From Pseudomonas migulae (GTDB taxonomy: Bacteria > Pseudomonadota > Gammaproteobacteria > Pseudomonadales > Pseudomonadaceae), in the NCBI RefSeq assembly GCF_024169315.1, contig NZ_JALJWR010000001.1, forward strand, positions 4,204,501 to 4,268,500: DNA of 64,000 nucleotides, given 5' to 3'. A program made the position numbers and the translations under genes. The notes under the pieces were generated by a model. That model saw only the letters and a list, made by a program, of their open reading frames with translations. It did not search any database and had not been told where the DNA came from. Below are positions 55,387-63,453 of the stretch, piece by piece; the stretch's first letter is position 1, and every line of letters starts with the position of its first letter.

Positions 55387-55400
55387 CTTGTATGTACAAG
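55387..55400. promoter_or_regulatory. HutC operator over the hutU start site
   Basis: CTTGTA-TG-TACAAG has perfect 6-bp arms. The predicted +1 (55393) lies inside it, so HutC bound here would block promoter opening. Confidence 0.8.
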
Positions 55401-55533
55401 TAAAGACGTATGCGTATGAGTCGATCGAGACTCCCCGCAACGTCCACTGATTCGCTTGTGTCGCTTTGACGTGCACAGGCTGGGTTACCCACCGCCAGGG
55501 TTGGTTTGGATTGATCGCTGAGGAGTCTTTTTC

Positions 55534-57216
55534 GTGACTGACATTAAACCTACTAAGTTTCGTGACGTTGAAATCCGCGCTGCCCGCGGTAACAAGCTGA
55601 CCGCCAAGAGCTGGCTGACTGAAGCGCCGTTGCGCATGCTGATGAACAACCTCGACCCTGAAGTCGCCGAGAACCCTAAAGAACTGGTGGTTTACGGTGG
55701 TATCGGTCGTGCGGCGCGTAACTGGGAATGCTACGACAAGATCGTTGAAAGCCTGACCAACCTGAACGATGACGAGACCCTGCTGGTGCAATCCGGCAAG
55801 CCGGTCGGCGTGTTCAAGACTCACACCAACGCCCCACGCGTGCTGATCGCCAACTCCAACCTGGTGCCGCACTGGGCGAGCTGGGAACACTTCAACGAAC
55901 TCGACGCCAAAGGCCTGGCCATGTACGGCCAGATGACCGCTGGCAGCTGGATCTACATCGGCAGCCAGGGCATCGTCCAGGGCACCTACGAAACCTTCGT
56001 CGAAGCTGGTCGCCAGCACTACAACGATGACCTGAAAGGTCGTTGGGTCCTGACCGCAGGCCTGGGTGGCATGGGTGGCGCTCAGCCTCTGGCCGCTACC
56101 CTGGCCGGCGCTTGCTCGCTGAACATCGAATGCCAGCAGGTCAGCATCGATTTCCGCCTGAACAGCCGTTATGTCGACGAGCAAGCCACCGACCTCGACG
56201 ACGCGCTGGCCCGCATCGAAAAATACACCAAGGAAGGCAAAGCGATTTCCATCGCTCTGCTGGGTAACGCGGCTGAAATCCTGCCGGAACTGGTCAAGCG
56301 CGGCGTGCGCCCGGACATGGTCACCGACCAGACCAGCGCCCACGACCCGCTCAACGGTTACCTGCCGGCCGGCTGGACCTGGGAAGAGTACCGCGCTCGC
56401 GCCAAGACCGAGCCTGCTGCCGTGGTCAAAGCCGCGAAGCAATCGATGGCCGTGCACGTTAAAGCGATGCTCGAATTCCAGAAAATGGGCATTCCGACCT
56501 TCGACTACGGCAACAACATCCGTCAGATGGCGCAAGAAGAAGGCGTGGAAAACGCATTCGACTTCCCAGGCTTCGTACCGGCTTACATCCGCCCGCTGTT
56601 CTGCCGCGGCATCGGCCCATTCCGTTGGGCTGCGCTGTCGGGTAACGCTGAAGACATCTACAAAACCGACGCCAAGGTAAAAGAGCTGATCCCGGACGAC
56701 GCGCACCTCCACAACTGGCTGGACATGGCACGCGAGCGCATCAGCTTCCAGGGTCTGCCGGCACGTATCTGCTGGGTTGGCCTGGGCCTGCGCGCCAAGC
56801 TGGGTCTGGCGTTCAACGAAATGGTTCGCAGCGGTGAATTGTCCGCGCCAATCGTGATCGGTCGCGACCACCTGGACTCCGGTTCGGTATCGAGCCCGAA
56901 CCGGGAAACCGAATCCATGCAGGACGGTTCCGACGCCGTGTCCGACTGGCCACTGCTCAACGCTCTGCTCAACACCGCGAGCGGCGCGACCTGGGTTTCC
57001 CTGCACCACGGCGGCGGCGTCGGCATGGGCTTCTCCCAGCACTCGGGCATGGTAATTGTCTGCGACGGTACTGACGAAGCGGCCGAGCGTATTGCTCGCG
57101 TTCTGCACAACGACCCGGCGACCGGTGTCATGCGTCACGCCGATGCGGGTTACCAGATCGCGATCGATTGCGCCAAGGAACAAGGGCTGAACCTGCCGAT
57201 GATTACCGGCAAGTAA
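55534..57216 (+). CDS. hutU: Urocanate hydratase
   Basis: This 560-residue NAD+-dependent enzyme converts urocanate to imidazolonepropionate. It has the NAD-binding [20 protein letters not shown], the active-site region [19 protein letters not shown] (with the conserved Cys) and [20 protein letters not shown]. The start is GTG 55534 with AGGAG 8 nt upstream. It heads the catabolic operon, and a REPIN separates it from the permease gene. Confidence 0.98.
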   Translation: MTDIKPTKFRDVEIRAARGNKLTAKSWLTEAPLRMLMNNLDPEVAENPKELVVYGGIGRAARNWECYDKIVESLTNLNDDETLLVQSGKPVGVFKTHTNAPRVLIANSNLVPHWASWEHFNELDAKGLAMYGQMTAGSWIYIGSQGIVQGTYETFVEAGRQHYNDDLKGRWVLTAGLGGMGGAQPLAATLAGACSLNIECQQVSIDFRLNSRYVDEQATDLDDALARIEKYTKEGKAISIALLGNAAEILPELVKRGVRPDMVTDQTSAHDPLNGYLPAGWTWEEYRARAKTEPAAVVKAAKQSMAVHVKAMLEFQKMGIPTFDYGNNIRQMAQEEGVENAFDFPGFVPAYIRPLFCRGIGPFRWAALSGNAEDIYKTDAKVKELIPDDAHLHNWLDMARERISFQGLPARICWVGLGLRAKLGLAFNEMVRSGELSAPIVIGRDHLDSGSVSSPNRETESMQDGSDAVSDWPLLNALLNTASGATWVSLHHGGGVGMGFSQHSGMVIVCDGTDEAAERIARVLHNDPATGVMRHADAGYQIAIDCAKEQGLNLPMITGK

Positions 57217-57232
57217 CGCAGATTGCTTTACC

Positions 57233-57322
57233 TGTGGGAGCGGGCTTGCTCGCGAAGAGGCCGGCACATTCAACATCTGTGCTGGCTGATCCACCGCTTT
57301 CGCGAGCAAGCCCGCTCCCACA
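57233..57322. repeat. REPIN (GGGAGCGG type, inward)
   Basis: The arms TGTGGGAGCGGGCTTGCTCG and complement surround a 45-bp spacer. It lies inside the hut operon between hutU and the permease. Confidence 0.93.
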
Positions 57323-57372
57323 AAAAAGCAGTTCCACAATGGCTTCCCATAACAATCCACAGAGGTTGAACC

Positions 57373-58845
57373 ATGGCAGTTAACAACGAACGTGCAGGCA
57401 GTAAACCGTTGATCGAGAAACGCTCGATCGACTACATCCCGGAAGCGGAGAGACACGGTCGTCTGTTGAGCCAGTTCACCCTGTGGATGGGTGCCAACCT
57501 GCAAATCACCGCGATTGTCACCGGGGCCCTGGCCGTGGTGCTGGGCGGTGATGTGTTCTGGTCGTTGATCGGCCTGTTGATCGGTCAACTGATCGGCGGT
57601 GGCGTAATGGCGCTGCACGCGGCGCAAGGGCCCAAGCTTGGCCTGCCGCAGATGATCTCCAGCCGGGTACAGTTCGGCGTTTATGGCGCGGCCATCCCGA
57701 TCGTTCTGGTGTGCCTGATGTACCTGGGCTTCACTGCAACAGGCACCGTGCTTTCCGGCCAGGCGCTGGGCCAGTTGTTTGGCGTCAGCGACACCGTCGG
57801 TATCCTGCTTTTCGCCAGTGTCATCGTGCTGGTCACGGTGCTCGGTTATCGGGTGATCCATTGGATCGGCCGTGTGGCCAGTGTCATTGGCGTGATTGCC
57901 TTTGTTTACCTGTTCAGCCGTCTGGTGAGCCAGGTTGACGTTGGCGCACTGTTGGAAATACGTCACTTCAGCTGGAGCAGTTTCTTGCTTGCGGTGTCGC
58001 TCGCGGCGTCCTGGCAGATCGCCTTCGGCCCCTATGTGGCTGACTACTCCCGCTACCTGCCGAGCAAGGTTTCCTCGGTGAAAACTTTTTTTGCCGCGGG
58101 CGCAGGTTCGGTGATTGGTGCACAGGTGGCGATGGTCCTCGGCGTGTTCGCTGCCGCTTCGGCCAACGGGCAATTCGCCGGCCACGAAGTAGCCTACATC
58201 GTTGGCCTGGGCGGTACCGGTGCCACTGCTGCGCTGCTGTATTTCAGCATCGCGTTCGGCAAGGTCACCATCTCCACGCTGAACTCCTACGGCAGCTTCA
58301 TGTGCATTGCGACCATCATCAGCGGCTTCCGTGGTGACCTGAAAGTAACGCGCTTGCAGCGTCTACTCTTCGTGCTGGTCATCGTCGGTGCTGCGACTCT
58401 GATGGCGTTGCTCGGCCAGCACTCGTTCCTCGGTGCGTTCAAGTCCTTCATCCTGTTTCTGCTGGCGTTCTTTACGCCATGGAGCGCGATCAACCTGGTG
58501 GACTACTACTGCATCACCCGCGAGCGCTATGACGTGCCGGCGCTGTCCGATCCGAACGGTCGCTACGGTCGCTGGAACATGCTCGGTATCAGCGTCTATG
58601 TGTTCGGTGTGCTGGTGCAACTGCCGTTCATTTCCACCAAGTTCTATACCGGTCCGCTGGTGGCAGCCCTGGGTGATGTGGATATTTCCTGGATCATCGG
58701 TCTGGTGATTCCTGCAGCCCTGTATTACGTGTGTGCGAAAAAATGGCACGGCAGCGTGCCCGATCACCTGATTCTGCCGGTCGAGCAGGACAGCGCTGTA
58801 CAACCTAAAACAAGCGGGGCCGGTCGCGCTGCGGCGCAGGCCTGA
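57373..58845 (+). CDS. NCS1-family permease in the hut operon (CodB-like; possible urocanate transporter)
   Basis: This 490-residue, 12-TM protein belongs to the nucleobase:cation symporter-1 family. It has FTLWMGANLQITAIVTGALAV in TM1, PQMISSRVQFGVYGA in TM3, and SWQIAFGPYVADYSRYLP in TM6. The family carries cytosine, purines and hydantoins. In SBW25 a CodB-like gene of the hut locus was renamed as a urocanate transporter (recalled). By position this is the same gene, so urocanate is the likely substrate. The C-terminal tail (about 465-490) is variable. Confidence 0.82.
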   Translation: MAVNNERAGSKPLIEKRSIDYIPEAERHGRLLSQFTLWMGANLQITAIVTGALAVVLGGDVFWSLIGLLIGQLIGGGVMALHAAQGPKLGLPQMISSRVQFGVYGAAIPIVLVCLMYLGFTATGTVLSGQALGQLFGVSDTVGILLFASVIVLVTVLGYRVIHWIGRVASVIGVIAFVYLFSRLVSQVDVGALLEIRHFSWSSFLLAVSLAASWQIAFGPYVADYSRYLPSKVSSVKTFFAAGAGSVIGAQVAMVLGVFAAASANGQFAGHEVAYIVGLGGTGATAALLYFSIAFGKVTISTLNSYGSFMCIATIISGFRGDLKVTRLQRLLFVLVIVGAATLMALLGQHSFLGAFKSFILFLLAFFTPWSAINLVDYYCITRERYDVPALSDPNGRYGRWNMLGISVYVFGVLVQLPFISTKFYTGPLVAALGDVDISWIIGLVIPAALYYVCAKKWHGSVPDHLILPVEQDSAVQPKTSGAGRAAAQA

Positions 58846-58914
58846 TTGGACGTGGATAGGGCTGGATGCCTCTTGACTGCCGTAAGCCAATTCATGATTA
58901 GGAGCGTCACTACA

Positions 58915-59883
58915 ATGAAATCGAACAAGACCCTGCTGACCACATTGCTTTCCATGGGCCTGCTAGCCAGCGCCGGCGCCACTCAGGCTGCCGGTTGGTG
59001 CGAGTCGGGCAAACCGGTGAAATTCGCCGGCCTGAACTGGGAAAGCGCCATGTTGCTGACCGACGTGCTGCAAGTCGTGTTGGAGAAAGGTTACGACTGC
59101 AAGACCGACAGCCTGCCGGGCAACTCCATCACCATGGAAAACGCCCTGAGCAGCAACGACATTCAAGTGTTTGCCGAAGAGTGGGTCGGCCGCAGCGAAG
59201 TCTGGAACAAGGCCGAGAAGGCCGGCAAAGTCGTTGGCATCGGCGCCCCTGTCGTAGGCGCAGTCGAAGGCTGGTACGTGCCGCGCTACGTGATCGAAGG
59301 CGACGCCAAGCGCAAGCTGGAAGCCAAGGCCCCGGACCTGAAAAACATTGCTGACCTGGCCAAATACGCCTCGGTGTTCAAGGATGCCGAAGAGCCTGCC
59401 AAGGGCCGTTTCTACAACTGCCCGGCCGGCTGGACCTGTGAGCTGGACAACAGCGAAATGCTGAAAAGCTACGGCCTGGAAAGCAGCTACACCAACTTCC
59501 GCCCGGGCACCGGCCCGGCGCTGGATGCCGCGGTGCTGTCGAGCTACAAACGTGGCGAGCCGATCCTGTTCTACTACTGGTCGCCAACGCCGCTGATGGG
59601 CCAGGTTGACCTGGTGAAACTCGAAGAGAAACCAGGCGTGAACAAGCAAGTGACCATCAAGGTCGGCGTGTCCAAGGCCTTCCACGAGCAAGCCCCGGAA
59701 CTGGTGGCCGTGCTGGAAAAGGTCAACCTGCCGATCGACCTGCTGAACCAGAACCTCGGGCGCATGGCCAAAGAGCGGATCGAGTCACCAAAACTGGCGA
59801 AAATCTTCCTCAAGGAACATCCTGAAGTCTGGCACGCATGGGTGAGCGAAGACGCAGCCAAAAAGATCGACGCGGCCTTGTAG
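58915..59883 (+). CDS. hutX: Histidine ABC transporter periplasmic binding protein (ProX/OpuAC family)
   Basis: This 322-residue protein has a signal peptide ending TQAAG. The mature start WCESGKPVKFAGLNWESAM is the OpuAC-type first lobe. FAEEWVGRSEVWNKA, EGWYVPRYVIEGDAKRKLEA (in part), PAGWTCELDNSEML and RGEPILFYYWSPTPLMG follow. The aromatic cage expected for quaternary-ammonium ligands is not obvious. Context and the SBW25 hutXWV system point to histidine. The ATG at 58915 has TAGGAG upstream; the frame is open to 58846. Confidence 0.88.
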   Translation: MKSNKTLLTTLLSMGLLASAGATQAAGWCESGKPVKFAGLNWESAMLLTDVLQVVLEKGYDCKTDSLPGNSITMENALSSNDIQVFAEEWVGRSEVWNKAEKAGKVVGIGAPVVGAVEGWYVPRYVIEGDAKRKLEAKAPDLKNIADLAKYASVFKDAEEPAKGRFYNCPAGWTCELDNSEMLKSYGLESSYTNFRPGTGPALDAAVLSSYKRGEPILFYYWSPTPLMGQVDLVKLEEKPGVNKQVTIKVGVSKAFHEQAPELVAVLEKVNLPIDLLNQNLGRMAKERIESPKLAKIFLKEHPEVWHAWVSEDAAKKIDAAL

Positions 59884-59893
59884 GTTGAGCCTC

Positions 59894-59919
59894 TCCGACT
59901 GCCGGTAACGGCAGTCGGA
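59894..59919 (+). other. Intercistronic hairpin between hutX and hutW
   Basis: TCCGACTGCCG-GTAA-CGGCAGTCGGA is a perfect 11-bp stem with a 4-nt loop and no T-run. Such hairpins after binding-protein genes usually stabilise the upstream mRNA or reduce read-through, giving more binding protein than permease. Confidence 0.85.
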
Positions 59920-59954
59920 CGCTGAACCGCAACCCCTTGATTGAGAGTCTCTTT

Positions 59955-60806
59955 ATGTTTCCCGAAAGCTTTACCTTTTCCATCGCCGACTGGGTCAACG
60001 GTTGGGTCGATTCGCTGGTCACCAACTACGGCGACGTGTTCCGGCACATCTCCGACACCCTGTTGTGGGCCATCGTCAATCTTGAAGGGCTGCTGCGTGC
60101 GGCGCCTTGGTGGCTGATGCTGGCGATCGTGGCGGGCATTGCCTGGCACGCGACCCGCAAGGTCGTGACCACTGCCGTCATCGTCGGTCTGTTGTTCCTG
60201 GTGGGTGCGGTCGGCCTCTGGGACAAGCTGATGCAGACCCTCGCGCTGATGATGGTGGCGACGGTCATTTCGGTGCTGATCGGCATTCCGCTGGGCATTC
60301 TCTCGGCGCGCAGCAATCGCCTGCGTTCGGTGCTGATGCCGTTGCTGGACATCATGCAGACCATGCCGAGTTTCGTGTACCTGATCCCGGTGCTGATGCT
60401 GTTCGGTCTGGGCAAGGTTCCGGCGATTTTCGCCACGGTGATTTACGCGGCGCCACCGCTGATCCGCCTGACCGATCTGGGCATTCGCCAGGTTGACGGC
60501 GAAGTGATGGAAGCGATCAACGCCTTCGGTGCCAACCGCTGGCAGCAACTGTTCGGCGTGCAACTGCCGCTGGCCCTGCCGAGCATCATGGCCGGGATCA
60601 ACCAGACCACCATGATGGCCCTGTCGATGGTGGTGATCGCCTCGATGATCGGTGCCCGTGGCCTCGGTGAAGATGTGTTGGTGGGGATTCAGACCCTCAA
60701 CGTCGGACGTGGCCTTGAAGCCGGTCTGGCGATCGTGATTCTGGCAGTGGTGATCGATCGCATTACACAGGCGTACGGTCGTGCACGGCATGAGGTGAGC
60801 AAATGA
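59955..60806 (+). CDS. hutW: Histidine ABC transporter permease (ProW/OpuAB family)
   Basis: This 283-residue protein has a long amphipathic N-terminus and about six TM helices. The EAA loop appears as FGANRWQQLFGVQLPLALPSIMAGI. The GALNQTTMMALSMVV-like stretch INQTTMMALSMVVIASMIGA is typical of ProW. The ATG at 59955 is used; a TTG at 59937 would add six residues. Its stop overlaps the hutV start by 4 nt. Confidence 0.9.
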   Translation: MFPESFTFSIADWVNGWVDSLVTNYGDVFRHISDTLLWAIVNLEGLLRAAPWWLMLAIVAGIAWHATRKVVTTAVIVGLLFLVGAVGLWDKLMQTLALMMVATVISVLIGIPLGILSARSNRLRSVLMPLLDIMQTMPSFVYLIPVLMLFGLGKVPAIFATVIYAAPPLIRLTDLGIRQVDGEVMEAINAFGANRWQQLFGVQLPLALPSIMAGINQTTMMALSMVVIASMIGARGLGEDVLVGIQTLNVGRGLEAGLAIVILAVVIDRITQAYGRARHEVSK

Positions 60807-61633
60807 GTAACGAAGCCATCAGCAAAATCGAAGTCAAAAACGTCTTCAAGATTTTCGGCAACCGTTCCAAGGAAGCGCTGGGCATGATTGGCCAGGGCAA
60901 GACCAAGGATCAGGTGCTGGCCGAAACCGGCTGCGTGGTCGGCGTGAACGACCTGTCGTTGAGCATCGGTAGCGGTGAGATCTTCGTGATCATGGGCCTG
61001 TCCGGTTCCGGCAAATCGACCCTGGTGCGCCACTTCAACCGCCTGATCGACCCGACCAGCGGCGCGATCCTGGTGGATGGCGTGGACATCCTGCAATACG
61101 ACATGGAAGCCCTGCGCGAATTTCGCCGGCGCAAGATCAGCATGGTGTTCCAGAGCTTCGGCCTGCTGCCGCACAAGACCGTGGTGGACAACGTCGCCTA
61201 CGGCCTGAAAGTGCGTGGCGAGACCAAGCAGATGTGCTCCGAGCGCGCGCTGCACTGGATCAACACCGTGGGCCTGAAAGGCTACGAAAACAAATACCCG
61301 CATCAGCTTTCGGGCGGCATGCGTCAGCGTGTAGGCCTGGCCCGTGCACTGGCGGCAGACACCGACATCATCCTGATGGACGAAGCGTTCAGTGCGCTCG
61401 ATCCGCTGATTCGCGCGGAGATGCAGGACCAGTTGCTGGAGCTGCAAAAGACCCTGCACAAGACCATCGTCTTCATTACCCACGACCTCGACGAAGCCGT
61501 GCGTATCGGCAACCGCATCGCGATCCTCAAGGATGGCCGCCTGATTCAGGTCGGCACGCCGCGAGAGATCCTGCATTCCCCGGCGGATGAGTATGTCGAC
61601 CGGTTCGTGCAGCGGCGGGCGGCGGTGGTTTAA
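60803..61633 (+). CDS. hutV: Histidine ABC transporter ATP-binding protein (ProV family without CBS)
   Basis: This 276-residue ATPase has the long N-terminal segment of the ProV group (about 1-45, IEVKNVFKIFGNRSKEAL), Walker A GLSGSGKST (about 62-70), signature LSGGMRQRVG (about 170-179), Walker B IILMDEAFSALD (about 190-201) and switch His in FITHDLDEAVR. The C-terminal CBS pair of ProV is absent. It completes the hutXWV transporter. A REP element follows, so read-through into hutH1 may be reduced. Confidence 0.92.
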   Translation: MSNEAISKIEVKNVFKIFGNRSKEALGMIGQGKTKDQVLAETGCVVGVNDLSLSIGSGEIFVIMGLSGSGKSTLVRHFNRLIDPTSGAILVDGVDILQYDMEALREFRRRKISMVFQSFGLLPHKTVVDNVAYGLKVRGETKQMCSERALHWINTVGLKGYENKYPHQLSGGMRQRVGLARALAADTDIILMDEAFSALDPLIRAEMQDQLLELQKTLHKTIVFITHDLDEAVRIGNRIAILKDGRLIQVGTPREILHSPADEYVDRFVQRRAAVV

Positions 61634-61640
61634 ACGCTTT

Positions 61641-61772
61641 TGTGGCGAGGGGATTTATCCCCGTTCGGCTGCGAAGCAGTCGTAAACCAGTACACGCGTT
61701 ATGCCTGAGAAACTGTGGCGGTAGGTTTTGGGGCCGCTTCGCTGCCCAACGGGGATAAATCCCCTCGCCACA
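61641..61772. repeat. REPIN (CGAGGGGATT type)
   Basis: TGTGGCGAGGGGATTTATCC and its complement ending CCCCTCGCCACA have about 22-bp arms. The inner part contains GCTGCGAAGCAG and GGGGCCGCTTCGCTGCCC. Confidence 0.92.
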
Positions 61773-61810
61773 GGGTTTCAGTGTTCAACAGAATTGGTAT
61801 GAGGCTCCAG

Positions 61811-63334
61811 ATGTCCCAGGCTGAAAAAATCGTAATCGCCGACGCCCCGTTGCGTTGGCAGGATGTGGTCGCAGTAGCTCGCCACGGCGCACAGCTCGAG
61901 CTGTCGACCCAGGCCTGGGCGCGGATCGAGAATGCTCAGGCGATCGTCCAGCGCATCGTTACCAGCGGCGAACGCGCCTACGGCGTCAACACCGGTCTGG
62001 GCGCGCTGTGCAACGTTTCGCTGAAGGACGAACAACTCAGCCAGCTGTCGCGCAACACCTTGCTCAGTCACGCCTGTGGCGTTGGCGCGCCACTGGCCGA
62101 CGAACAGACGCGCGCGATCATGTGCGCAGCGATCCGCAACTACAGCCACGGCAAGTCCGGCATTCATCGCCGGGTAGTCGAAGCGCTGCTGGCGCTGCTC
62201 AATCGCGGTATCACCCCGCAAGTACCGTCCCAGGGCTCGGTGGGTTACCTGACCCACATGGCGCACATCGGCATCGCGCTGCTGGGCGTCGGCAATGTCA
62301 GCTATCGCGGGCAGATTGTTTCTGCGCAACAGGCCCTGGCCGAAGAAGGTCTGCAGCCGGTTCAACTCGGCGCCAAAGACGGCTTGTGCCTGGTCAACGG
62401 CACGCCGTGCATGAGCGGCCTCAGCTCCCTGGCGATTGCCGATGCCACGCGCCTGCTGCAATGGGCCGACGTGATCGGCGCCATGAGCTTCGAGGCCCAG
62501 CGCGGCCAGATCGCAGCGTTCGATGCCGAGATCATCGCCCTCAAGCCGCATCCGGGCATGCAACAGGTCGGCATCAATCTGCGGGCGTTGCTCGATGGCA
62601 GTGAAGTGATTGCGTCGAGCAAAGGCATCCGCACCCAGGATGCGCTGAGCATCCGTTCTATTCCGCAGGTCCACGGCGCTGCACGGGATCAACTGGCGCA
62701 CGCGATCCAACAGATCGAAACCGAACTCAACGGCTGCACCGACAACCCGTTGTTGCTGGGCACACCGGACAATTTCCGCATCATGTCCCAGGCCAACCCG
62801 CACGGTCAGTCCGTGGCCATGGCCGCTGATTTGCTGGCCATCGCCATGGCGGAAATCGGCTCCATCGCCGAGCGACGTCTCGACCGTTTGATCAACCCGC
62901 ATGTCAGCGGTCTGCCGGCGTTCCTGGTGGCCAATCCGGGGGTGAACTCCGGAATGATGATCGTGCAATATGTCGCCGCTTCGCTGTGTGCGGAAAACCG
63001 TCAATTGGCGCAACCGGCGGTGCTCGATAACTACGTCACTTCGGGCCTGCAGGAAGACCACCTGAGCATGGGCACCAACGCCGCGTTGAAGCTGCATCGC
63101 GCGCTGGAAAACTGCACGCAGATCCTCGCGATCGAGTACCTGCTGGCGGCCCAGGCGTTTGAATTCCTCAAAGAGCAACGCTTCGGCGCCGGCACGGATA
63201 GCGCCTGGCGTCTGCTGCGTGAGCGAGTCCCGGCCTACGACCAGGATCGTTGGTTGGCACCGGACATCGCCGCTGCTGCCGGTGTGTTGAAAGACCCGAT
63301 TTTGCTGCACAAGGCATTACCCAATCTGAACTGA
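61811..63334 (+). CDS. hutH1: HutH1: histidine ammonia-lyase paralogue lacking the MIO triad
   Basis: This 507-residue protein aligns along the whole histidine/aromatic ammonia-lyase fold. However, the position of the MIO-forming Ala-Ser-Gly reads QGSVG-YLTHMAHIG at residues 141-154, so the triad is absent (a clean in-frame gap). Tyr57 (YGVNTG), Asn196 (LVNGTP), Arg282 and Glu415 (QEDH) are retained. The catalytic Tyr of QDPYSLR is Leu279 (QDALSIR), and the Phe of GNFHGE is Pro330. The reading frame is intact. It probably cannot use the MIO mechanism and may have a different or regulatory role. The ATG at 61811 has GAGG upstream. Confidence 0.88.
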   Translation: MSQAEKIVIADAPLRWQDVVAVARHGAQLELSTQAWARIENAQAIVQRIVTSGERAYGVNTGLGALCNVSLKDEQLSQLSRNTLLSHACGVGAPLADEQTRAIMCAAIRNYSHGKSGIHRRVVEALLALLNRGITPQVPSQGSVGYLTHMAHIGIALLGVGNVSYRGQIVSAQQALAEEGLQPVQLGAKDGLCLVNGTPCMSGLSSLAIADATRLLQWADVIGAMSFEAQRGQIAAFDAEIIALKPHPGMQQVGINLRALLDGSEVIASSKGIRTQDALSIRSIPQVHGAARDQLAHAIQQIETELNGCTDNPLLLGTPDNFRIMSQANPHGQSVAMAADLLAIAMAEIGSIAERRLDRLINPHVSGLPAFLVANPGVNSGMMIVQYVAASLCAENRQLAQPAVLDNYVTSGLQEDHLSMGTNAALKLHRALENCTQILAIEYLLAAQAFEFLKEQRFGAGTDSAWRLLRERVPAYDQDRWLAPDIAAAAGVLKDPILLHKALPNLN

Positions 63335-63453
63335 AATCCACAACACCAGCGTGCCAAGGCGCCAGCCCCTCTCACAAAGTCGGGAAGCGACGGACAACGG
63401 ACATTTCCGGAGCGTCTGGTTAGTTAATAAAAACTCTCAAAAGGAGAATAAAA

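Larger units (their letters stand above)
55046..55533. other. Control region upstream of hutU
   Basis: It holds a CGAGGGGATT-type REP pair (55063-55169), a nested TGTTAC/GTAACA palindrome (55207-55256), a sigma-54 promoter (55366-55383) and a HutC operator (55387-55400). The leader ends with AGGAG at 55521. No gene was seen. Confidence 0.85.

Noticed and set aside
55354..58185. 943-codon open frame antisense to hutU and the permease
   Set aside because: It spans two unrelated genes, a REPIN and the hutU promoter, so it cannot be a real gene.
62231..62260. Frameshift or sequencing error as the reason for the missing HutH1 triad
   Set aside because: The gap is in frame, flanking codons align on both sides, and two other active-site residues differ too, so it looks like real divergence.
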